Part shown: piece after piece, positions 1 through 5,530 of the stretch | Numbering within the stretch: the stretch's first letter is position 1 | Layout of the letters: every line of letters starts with the position of its first letter | Assembly (NCBI GenBank): GCA_003557965.1 | Contig: PWND01000188.1 | Coordinates: forward strand, 1 to 8,529 | Direction: 5' to 3' | DNA: 8,529 nt | Source: Bacteroidales bacterium | Lineage (GTDB): Bacteria > Bacteroidota > Bacteroidia > Bacteroidales > UBA7960 | Program-made: the position numbers and the translations under genes | The notes under the pieces: generated by a model | What the model was told of the DNA's origin: nothing | The model's input: only the letters and a program-made list of their open reading frames with translations | Database searches by the model: none

Positions 1-57
1 GAAGCAGGATATGTTTTCCTATCGGATTACTATCGAAAAGTCAGGCTTGTAAATTAA
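1..57 (+). CDS. C-terminus of group II intron reverse transcriptase/maturase (partial)
   Basis: Reading from base 1 in frame gives 18 residues, EAGYVFLSDYYRKVRLVN, and then TAA at 55-57. The stop codon is only three bases before domain V, the place where intron-encoded reverse transcriptases commonly end. The pattern AGY-x(4)-DYY-x-KV resembles the tail of group II intron maturases as I remember them, but 18 residues are too few to prove the family. The call therefore rests mainly on position next to domain V. The enzyme would be a multifunctional reverse transcriptase and splicing maturase that binds its own intron RNA. Catalytic motifs lie outside the window, so it cannot be said whether the protein is intact. 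Confidence 0.55.
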   Translation, partial: EAGYVFLSDYYRKVRLVN

Positions 58-60
58 GGA

Positions 61-93
61 ACCGCCGTATACGAGACCCGTATGTACGGTGGT
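61..93 (+). ncRNA. Group II intron domain V
   Basis: Domain V is the catalytic hairpin of the intron and binds the two active-site metal ions. The lower stem pairs 61-69 (ACCGCCGTA) with 85-93 (TACGGTGGT), nine pairs including one G-U. A two-base bulge (TG, 83-84) follows, then an upper stem 70-73 (TACG) with 79-82 (CGTA) closed by the loop AGACC (74-78). The catalytic triad position reads CGC at 63-65. The upper stem is one pair shorter than the textbook five-pair stem, and the loop is not a plain GNRA tetraloop. Shape, bulge position and the conserved CCGTA/TACGG arms make the identification strong. Confidence 0.87.
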
Positions 94-95
94 GT

Positions 96-150
96 GAGAG
101 GTCGGAAAATAAAGTAGGAGGAAAACTACTTTATTTTCCTCCTACTCGAT
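96..150 (+). ncRNA. Group II intron domain VI with branch-point A144
   Basis: Domain VI carries the adenosine whose 2'-OH starts splicing. GAG (96-98) pairs with CTC (145-147) and AGG (99-101) pairs with CCT (141-143), leaving A144 as the single bulged base, which is the hallmark arrangement. After a small internal loop (TC 102-103 against T140) a perfect 14-bp stem follows: 104-117 with 126-139, loop GAGGAAAA (118-125). This distal stem is long and AT-rich. The same bases can form a competing 13-bp hairpin (see findings). Confidence 0.8.
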
Positions 151-191
151 TTAAATAGGAATTTTAAAATAGCCCGTTATAGCATCTATAT

Positions 192-1004
192 TTATTTCGT
201 ATCAATTTTAGCTTGTATTCCAAAAGATATAATGTTTCTTTCCGGCACAATATTATCATAATAAGTAGCACTAAATGTATAACCAAATTGCAAATAAAAT
301 TTAATAACATCAAATCCTGCTTTTGCTGTAAACACCGGCTCAAAAAATACATCATAGTTTTTACTTGAAAAAACATAGGAATGTGTACTGCTTATAAATG
401 CTGCCCTGAGAGCAAAGTTTGTTTCAAAGAAGCCTTTTGAAACTCCAAAAGATGGTTGGATGAAAAAACGTGAAAAGTCAACTATTCTTGTTTCGGAGTA
501 ATACACATTGTTTATTTGGTCATAAACCATATCTGTGTATATTTCGTTACTTCCATGTCCGTATCCTGAGAAAACACTGGCCCTGCCATAGTTTAAAAAT
601 GTTGTATAATATCCGATACCTCCCTCATAAAATCTGTAATTATGATAATCTTTGGTTTCACTATCGCTATCATTAAGAAATGCTGCATTAGCCATAACAC
701 CTATATTGTCAGTGACAGAGTAAGCAATTTGCGGATTGAATCCTGATGAGCCCCCATAAGCGCCGATAACAAGTTCACCCCGCTCTGAAAAATCGGGAGT
801 GTTAATAGTGTTAGGGTAATAAGTGGAAGTGCAACCCGAATTTAAAATTATTAACGCTAATGCAATAATCATTAAGTAATTCGTTTTTTCATTTAAAAAA
901 AACGTTTTAATGCAATTTAAACTTCTTTGCAATTTGAATTTCATTTCATAATTATTATTTACGCCATTGCTTTGTTGATGTGAGTTTGATTTTTTTTGTA
1001 GCAT
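192..1004 (-). CDS. Outer-membrane beta-barrel-like protein with lipoprotein-type signal
   Basis: Role unknown; it is probably located in the outer membrane. Residues 44-57 are hydrophobic and end in LNSGC, so Cys58 is a plausible lipidation site, although Asn at -3 is not ideal for a lipobox. The mature part, about 212 residues, alternates polar and aromatic/hydrophobic residues with turns rich in Gly, Asn and Asp (IGAYGGSSGFNPQIAYSVTDNIGVMANAAF, shown here only as its kind: strand-turn-strand repeats), as in small beta-barrels of Bacteroidota. The start is uncertain. ATG at 1002-1004 gives a 43-residue polar/basic stretch before the hydrophobic segment, long for a signal peptide; ATG at 942-944 (residue 21) shortens it to 23, and residue 45 leaves no basic n-region. 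None has a Shine-Dalgarno sequence. It is divergent from sucD and not obviously related to it. Confidence 0.72.
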   Translation of the reverse strand: MLQKKSNSHQQSNGVNNNYEMKFKLQRSLNCIKTFFLNEKTNYLMIIALALIILNSGCTSTYYPNTINTPDFSERGELVIGAYGGSSGFNPQIAYSVTDNIGVMANAAFLNDSDSETKDYHNYRFYEGGIGYYTTFLNYGRASVFSGYGHGSNEIYTDMVYDQINNVYYSETRIVDFSRFFIQPSFGVSKGFFETNFALRAAFISSTHSYVFSSKNYDVFFEPVFTAKAGFDVIKFYLQFGYTFSATYYDNIVPERNIISFGIQAKIDTK

Positions 1005-1084
1005 GTCTGTTAATTTTAGTTGGGTAAAAGTTTAATTATAAATTTAATAATTAGTTTGAAATAAATTAAGTATCGATTAAATGG

Positions 1085-1092
1085 CAAAAATA
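1085..1092 (-). promoter_or_regulatory. Candidate -7 box for the outer-membrane protein gene
   Basis: The minus strand reads TATTTTTG, a match to the Bacteroidota -7 consensus TAnnTTTG, 81 bases upstream of the first ATG of the gene at 192-1004 and about 140 upstream of its second ATG. No -33 element is visible, and such boxes arise by chance in DNA this AT-rich. Confidence 0.25.
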
Positions 1093-1128
1093 TATAATAT
1101 TTTGAATTATTGACATTTATTTTTAAAA

Positions 1129-1147
1129 AAATTTGAAAAACAAATTT
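1129..1147. repeat. Inverted repeat AAATTTG-N5-CAAATTT
   Basis: Two perfect 7-base arms (1129-1135 and 1141-1147) are separated by AAAAA. The half-site AAATTTG occurs a third time at 1176-1182, inside the candidate sucD -7 box. The element could be an operator for a dimeric regulator or a chance product of low complexity; the right arm extended by one base is also a minus-strand TAnnTTTG match. Confidence 0.35.
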
Positions 1148-1174
1148 AATTATGGAGTGTAAGTGAGAAAACAT

Positions 1175-1182
1175 TAAATTTG
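1175..1182 (+). promoter_or_regulatory. Candidate -7 box for sucD
   Basis: TAAATTTG matches the Bacteroidota -7 consensus TAnnTTTG and would start transcription around 1189, leaving a leader of about 25 bases before the sucD ATG. The leader is A-rich without a Shine-Dalgarno sequence, which is normal in the phylum. No TTG is present at the expected -33 position. Confidence 0.35.
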
Positions 1183-1214
1183 TCAACAAAAAAGTTGTAA
1201 AAAAATAAAGAAAT

Positions 1215-2084
1215 ATGAGCATATTAGTAAATAAGGACTCTAAAGTTTTGGTACAGGGATTTACTGGTTCAGAAGGTAGCTTTCATGCAGAACAGATGAT
1301 TGAGTATGGTACAAATGTAGTAGGAGGAGTAACGCCGGGCAAAGGAGGCAGCAAACATCTTGACAGGCCGGTATTTAATACTGTAAAGGATGCTGTTGAT
1401 AAAACAGGTGCAGATGTAAGTTTAATTTTTGTACCGCCGGCTTTTTCGGCTGATGCCATCATGGAAGCTGCAGAAGCAGGTATTAAGGTAATTGTATGTA
1501 TTACTGAAGGAATACCTGTTAAAGATATGGTAAAAGTGAAAGAGTATTTAAAGGGTAAGCAGGCCCGTTTAATTGGCCCAAATTGCCCCGGAGTTATTAC
1601 CCCTGAAGAGTGTAAAGCTGGAATTATGCCGGGTTTTATCCATAAAAAGGGCAGAATAGGAATTGTATCCCGATCCGGGACATTAACATACGAAGCTGTT
1701 GACCAGGTTACAAAGGCAGGCATGGGGCAATCAACTTGTGTTGGCATAGGTGGTGATCCTGTGCTGGGATCAAGCATGAAAGATATCATCGAGCTGTTTA
1801 TGAACGACGATGAAACTGATGGTATTATTATGATTGGAGAAATAGGAGGGGGGATGGAAGCTGAAGCTGCATACTGGATAAAAGAAAACAATAAAAAACC
1901 TGTTGTAAGCTTTATTGCTGGCGCAACTGCTCCCAAAGGCAGAACTATGGGACATGCCGGCGCTATAATTGGAGGAAAAGACGACACCGCAGAAGCAAAA
2001 AAGAAAATTCTGAAAGAATGTGGAATTATTTGCGTGGATTCTCCTGCAGAAATAGGCGCAAAAATGTATCAAGCTCTTAAATAG
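1215..2084 (+). CDS. sucD: Succinyl-CoA synthetase (succinate-CoA ligase) alpha subunit
   Basis: SucD is the CoA-binding and phosphohistidine subunit of succinyl-CoA synthetase, a cytoplasmic TCA-cycle enzyme that interconverts succinyl-CoA plus NDP/Pi with succinate plus NTP and CoA. The 289 residues match the normal family length (about 290). The N-terminal Rossmann-like CoA-binding domain carries GFTGSEGSFHAEQ (15-27) and TEGIP (98-102). The ligase domain carries GPNCPGVI (121-128), SRSGTLTYE (152-160), GIGGDP (178-182) and the active-site loop GRTMGHAGAI, in which His247 is the phosphorylated residue. All key motifs are intact. The ATG at 1215 aligns with the usual family N-terminus and follows an A-rich leader. 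The beta subunit gene sucC is not next to it: the left neighbour is an unrelated divergent gene. The FAH-family gene starts 30 bp after the stop codon, so co-transcription is likely. Confidence 0.97.
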   Translation: MSILVNKDSKVLVQGFTGSEGSFHAEQMIEYGTNVVGGVTPGKGGSKHLDRPVFNTVKDAVDKTGADVSLIFVPPAFSADAIMEAAEAGIKVIVCITEGIPVKDMVKVKEYLKGKQARLIGPNCPGVITPEECKAGIMPGFIHKKGRIGIVSRSGTLTYEAVDQVTKAGMGQSTCVGIGGDPVLGSSMKDIIELFMNDDETDGIIMIGEIGGGMEAEAAYWIKENNKKPVVSFIAGATAPKGRTMGHAGAIIGGKDDTAEAKKKILKECGIICVDSPAEIGAKMYQALK

Positions 2085-2114
2085 TTTTCTAAAGATTAGA
2101 AATATTGCCAGGTA

Positions 2115-2726
2115 ATGAAAATTATTTGTATAGGAAGAAACTATATTGAACATGCTAATGAGCTAAATAACCCATTACCCGAAAACCCTGTATTTTTTCT
2201 TAAGCCGGAAACTGCCTTAATCAGAGCAGGGCTTCCCTTTTTTTATCCTGATTTTTCTGAAAATGTTCATTATGAAGTTGAATTGGTTGTAAGAATAAAA
2301 AGACTGGGTAAACATATTCAGGAAAAGTATTCTCATAAATATTATGATGAGATTGGGGTAGGTATTGATTTTACTGCTCGCGACATTCAGGAAAAATGTA
2401 AAAAAAACGGCCTGCCATGGGAAATTGCAAAATCATTTGATTCATCAGCGCCTGTAAGTGGCTTTATAAATAAAAATGAATTTGATGATGTAAATGATAT
2501 TAGCTTTTCATTGGAAAAAAACGACAAAACTGTTCAAAAAGGAAATTCCGGAATGATGATATTTTCCATTGATAAAATTATAAGCTATATATCCGGATTC
2601 ATAACTCTGAAAATCGGAGACCTTATTTTTACCGGCACCCCGGCTGGAGTTGGCAGCATTAATAAAGAAGATAAACTTACAGCTTTTATTGAAAATCGCA
2701 AAATGCTTGAATTACATGTTAAGTAA
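2115..2726 (+). CDS. Fumarylacetoacetate hydrolase (FAH) family protein
   Basis: This is a short single-domain FAH-family enzyme of 203 residues. Family members cleave C-C bonds in beta-keto acids using a divalent metal; the small YcgM/FAHD1-like types act as acylpyruvate hydrolases or oxaloacetate decarboxylases. The N-terminus CIGRNYIEHANEL (5-17) is typical of this subgroup. Metal-ligand candidates are Glu54 and Glu56 in HYEVELVV and Asp85 in GIDFTARD. Other family features are Lys106 (AKSFD), the FLKPETAL segment (28-35) and the C-terminal GDLIFTGTPAGVG (168-180). The protein looks complete and catalytically competent. It follows sucD by 30 bp on the same strand. The exact substrate cannot be read from sequence; a link to oxaloacetate or other TCA-related acids is inferred from the neighbour. 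It ends facing the convergent TonB-domain gene. Confidence 0.92.
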   Translation: MKIICIGRNYIEHANELNNPLPENPVFFLKPETALIRAGLPFFYPDFSENVHYEVELVVRIKRLGKHIQEKYSHKYYDEIGVGIDFTARDIQEKCKKNGLPWEIAKSFDSSAPVSGFINKNEFDDVNDISFSLEKNDKTVQKGNSGMMIFSIDKIISYISGFITLKIGDLIFTGTPAGVGSINKEDKLTAFIENRKMLELHVK

Positions 2727-2746
2727 ATGCTTGTTTTTCAATTTAC

Positions 2747-2771
2747 AATAATAACGCAATTTTTTATTATT
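2747..2771. terminator. Weak AT-only hairpin between convergent genes
   Basis: AATAATAA (2747-2754) pairs perfectly with TTATTATT (2764-2771) around a nine-base loop, in the 40-bp gap between two convergent stop codons. It overlaps the stop codon of the minus-strand gene. The stem has no G-C pair and no clear T-tract after it, so it is at best a weak bidirectional terminator. Confidence 0.22.
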
Positions 2772-5490
2772 CAAGGTTAAACCTTACCGGCAGCCTGTGT
2801 TGCACTCTCGCAGGTTGTCCATTATGCCTGCCGGGTCTCCATTCAGGCATGTTATTAATTAACCTTATAGCCTCTTCATCACAACCTCCGCCTATTCCTC
2901 CAATAACTTCTACATTTGTAATACTGCCATCAGGCTCAACAATAAATGTAGTAAATACTGTACCTTGTATTCCAGCCCGGCGAGCTTCTGCAGGATAATT
3001 CAGGTTTCTGGTGAAATACTGCCTTAATGCATCATCACCACCAACAAACTCAGGCTGAACATCAACAAGCATAAATTCTATTACTGCATCATCTGCACTT
3101 TTAATTATGTGAACTAAATCGGAATTGTTTATACAAATACTTGAGTTAATATTTCCTTTGTCAATAAAACTTAATGACCTGTTAAATATTTCATTACCAT
3201 CCGGATCAAGCACGAGGTAAACCATATCACCCTTTTCTTCACCGGGAGCTCCCAAATAGCCAATTAAATTTATTTCATCGCTCGAAATATTAAAAACCCT
3301 GTCAATGTAAAAACTATTATTTGCCACTAATGGAGTTGAGCTTATTACATCGCCGTCAAGTGAGAAATCAACCGACAATAATCCCCAGTTTTTACCATCA
3401 TTTCCGGCATTATATTTTCTGCCATCAGATGAAAATTCCCGGAAATTAAAGTATGCAATGTATTTACCCTCGGCACGTACAATGTCAATTAATTGTCCAC
3501 TGATATTTAACAAGTTGTGCCAGTTTTTATTTCCTAATGAATCTGCCTGGCTAACTGATAACCTGCTATATAAGTCGTTTTCTGTTCTTTCACCCATGCT
3601 TAAAAAACTCAATTGATTAATTTCGTCATATTGCAGGTAATACGGGAAAAAGTTATCATTAAGCTCTTTATTTACCAATACATTACCACTATTATCATAA
3701 TGAACGAGGACATTGTTGTAAGCGTGAGTAAAAACCTCATCTTCATTTGGTTCATTCCAATCAGTAACCAGGGCAAGTACACCATTTTCATATGCATAAA
3801 CGCTTACAGCTTTTCTGTTACTGCCTGTTTCCTTTCCTATTTCTCTTATCCAGTCAAGCGTTTTGTCTTCATTAGTTTTTGCAACAAAAGGCACTTTATT
3901 ATTAGCTTTCTTAATGTAACCGCATAAATACTTCGGATGGTCGTTAGAATAAAAGATATCCCGGGTTATGTAATTATATTCATTATATAATTCACTTTCT
4001 TCATTTATAATTTTTAAGGGAACTCTAATGTTTCTGTCGCCTGTAGCATAAGTTTTTAATGCCCTAAGGTGGTTGTTGTTGTTAAAGTATCTGTTTAAGT
4101 TATCTAAACCAAAATTGAATGTTTCCAGCAGAAATTCTTTTTCTCTTGCTGAAAAGTTAAACAAACCCTCTATTCCCTGGTAGTATTCATTAAAAAAGTT
4201 TTTAAACCGACTGGTTCTTGCAATATCTATAGCATTATGAAAGTTATTGGCAGAATTCAGGCTTTCTTCAAGCATTAATGCGTATCTATAATAATACCTT
4301 AGCTTTCTGTTGTATATTACAGAAGAACTGTCATTTGGGTTGTTCAGGGAACTCCTGCTATGCAGTAAAAATTTTTGTTTGTCATCCAAATAATCAAAGA
4401 GTTCACGTACAAGTGAGTTATTATCATACTTTCCTAACCTGAATAAAAATAATTCGTCAAATGAATCAAGTGAAAGATCAGAAGGTGCTACAGTGACCCT
4501 GGTAAGATATCTGGTGTTTTCATCAAAGGTGTTTTGAATTTCTTCGATTTCGGTTCTTAATGGGATGATATCATTATAATAAGTATCCCTGAAATTTTTC
4601 ACCCAGGAGCCATAATCCCATAAAATAAATGTTTCTTTCAAAAAGTCGCTGTTTGTTATTCCATCGAGCCTGAAAGTCTGAATAGGCTTAAGGTTGTATT
4701 CCTGGTTATAAGCACCAACACGCCTTTCCGTTATTGAAACATAATCTCCCACCTGTACTTTTTGTTCCTGCAGGTATCCTTTTAAAGGGTATTTTTCTAT
4801 TAAAGACTTATAGTGGTCAAATTGCTCAATGCACGCATTAAATTCACTTTCAAGGTTTTCAAGAACGGCTAGTAAGTTATCATCAGTTTGTAGTAAGGTT
4901 TCATTCAGTGTTTCGTAGCTTGAACTAGTATTATTAAATATTCGTACACAGTTATTATAATGAGTTTTTGAGCTTTCTAATGCATTATAAATCAGTTTTA
5001 TTGAATCTCTGTGATTTTGTGCAAATTCTCTTCTGTTGTTAACATAGCTAATTACCTGTTCTTTACCAGGCCTTTGCCCTCTGTCGGTAATAGGAATATT
5101 AGCATAGTACCGTTGATTTCTGCGTAAGTCAGATGATTCAAAATAATTGATAAACAAGCCATAATACAAGCGTGCCTGGTCTGTCCAGTAGATAACCAAA
5201 TCAATATCCCTCAGTGGGTCAGTTTTTGTAAATATATCTTCACAAATATTGCCAAGCTGAAGATATGTATTTGCAAAGTGAGGGTTTTGCGCTTGGAAGT
5301 TTAAAAATCTTGTATAAGCCTGTTCATTAGTTAGGTTATTCAGATTGTCAAAAATATCCTCATAATCATAGCTTTGTGCAGTTATAACTTTATTAAATAC
5401 TGTGCAAAACAGTATTAAAAGTGTTAAGTAAAGGAATTTCAAATTATTAATTGCTATCATATTTATAAAGATTTTATACCTGGTAATCAT
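2767..5490 (-). CDS. Large exported protein with C-terminal TonB domain
   Basis: Up to 907 residues in three parts. Residues 11-39 (MIAINNLKF... to ITAQS) form a signal peptide with a cut likely after Ala38; this favours the ATG at 5458-5460 (Met11) over Met1. Residues about 45-500 are mostly helical, rich in Asn, Tyr and Leu; 56-115 looks TPR-like, and the rest has no recognised fold. Residues about 505-805 contain repeated strands of the form LxVHYDNSGNVL (594-605), LLSVDFSLDGDV (704-715) and VYLVLDPDGNEI (757-768), suggesting a beta-propeller. Residues 812-907 are a clear TonB C-terminal domain: PEFVGGDDALRQYF, then YPAEARRAGIQGTV (832-845), VEPDGSITNVEVIGG (851-865), WRPG and PVRFNL at the end. 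Classical TonB has an N-terminal inner-membrane anchor and a Pro-rich spacer; neither is seen, so energy transduction with ExbBD is doubtful. It is the downstream gene of the minus-strand pair, starting 40-70 bp after the OmpA-family gene. Confidence 0.88.
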   Translation of the reverse strand: MITRYKIFINMIAINNLKFLYLTLLILFCTVFNKVITAQSYDYEDIFDNLNNLTNEQAYTRFLNFQAQNPHFANTYLQLGNICEDIFTKTDPLRDIDLVIYWTDQARLYYGLFINYFESSDLRRNQRYYANIPITDRGQRPGKEQVISYVNNRREFAQNHRDSIKLIYNALESSKTHYNNCVRIFNNTSSSYETLNETLLQTDDNLLAVLENLESEFNACIEQFDHYKSLIEKYPLKGYLQEQKVQVGDYVSITERRVGAYNQEYNLKPIQTFRLDGITNSDFLKETFILWDYGSWVKNFRDTYYNDIIPLRTEIEEIQNTFDENTRYLTRVTVAPSDLSLDSFDELFLFRLGKYDNNSLVRELFDYLDDKQKFLLHSRSSLNNPNDSSSVIYNRKLRYYYRYALMLEESLNSANNFHNAIDIARTSRFKNFFNEYYQGIEGLFNFSAREKEFLLETFNFGLDNLNRYFNNNNHLRALKTYATGDRNIRVPLKIINEESELYNEYNYITRDIFYSNDHPKYLCGYIKKANNKVPFVAKTNEDKTLDWIREIGKETGSNRKAVSVYAYENGVLALVTDWNEPNEDEVFTHAYNNVLVHYDNSGNVLVNKELNDNFFPYYLQYDEINQLSFLSMGERTENDLYSRLSVSQADSLGNKNWHNLLNISGQLIDIVRAEGKYIAYFNFREFSSDGRKYNAGNDGKNWGLLSVDFSLDGDVISSTPLVANNSFYIDRVFNISSDEINLIGYLGAPGEEKGDMVYLVLDPDGNEIFNRSLSFIDKGNINSSICINNSDLVHIIKSADDAVIEFMLVDVQPEFVGGDDALRQYFTRNLNYPAEARRAGIQGTVFTTFIVEPDGSITNVEVIGGIGGGCDEEAIRLINNMPEWRPGRHNGQPARVQHRLPVRFNLE

Positions 5491-5530
5491 AATTTTTTTT
5501 AATTATTGTAATTGAAGTACACTTTCTTAT

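Larger units (their letters stand above)
1..150 (+). mobile_element. Group II intron, 3' end (partial)
   Basis: This is the 3' part of a bacterial group II self-splicing intron/retroelement; the 5' part lies before the window. In order it holds the end of an open reading frame (1-57), a domain V hairpin (61-93) and a domain VI hairpin (96-147) with a bulged A at 144. The sequence GAT at 148-150 fits a group II 3' end (AY), and A144 sits six bases before it, the usual branch-point distance, so the 3' splice site is placed at 150/151. The intron runs on the plus strand, opposite to the outer-membrane gene whose stop codon is about 40 bp downstream, so the insertion is intergenic. The domain V triad reads CGC (63-65), the form known from group IIC introns and differing from the AGC of IIA/IIB. 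Class assignment needs the missing 5' part. Confidence 0.85.
1005..1214. promoter_or_regulatory. Divergent AT-rich promoter region
   Basis: This 210-bp gap separates two divergently read genes and must hold both promoters. It is very AT-rich, with long A and T runs. A 68-codon minus-strand reading frame crosses it but is low-complexity and hydrophobic-biased, as expected by chance in such DNA. Boxes fitting TAnnTTTG are found on both strands and are listed separately; no convincing -33 TTG element sits at the right distance from any of them. Confidence 0.5.

Noticed and set aside
113..146. 13-bp hairpin as a rho-independent terminator
   Set aside because: No T-tract follows (the next bases are CGATTTAAAT), and the stem lies inside intron domain VI, which explains the region better.
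161..170. Palindrome ATTTTAAAAT just after the intron
   Set aside because: Only five bases per arm with no loop and A/T only; expected by chance in this AT-rich DNA.
470..676. Small plus-strand open frame inside the outer-membrane protein gene
   Set aside because: Antisense shadow of a real gene; no signal peptide, no motif and no promoter.
1016..1222. 68-codon minus-strand open frame in the sucD upstream region
   Set aside because: Low-complexity Ile/Phe/Leu/Lys sequence from AT-rich DNA; it also covers the sucD start and promoter region.
1283..1987. 234-codon minus-strand open frame antisense to sucD
   Set aside because: It lies wholly inside sucD, is rich in Pro, Ser and Ile as expected for the complement of a Gly-rich gene, and matches no family; sucD is certain.
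1770..2153. 127-codon minus-strand open frame over the sucD end and FAH start
   Set aside because: It overlaps two well-supported genes and has a Phe/Ser/Cys-rich antisense composition with no domain.
3613..3927. 104-codon plus-strand open frame inside the TonB-domain gene
   Set aside because: Antisense shadow with hydrophobic bias; the minus-strand gene has clear domain content across this stretch.
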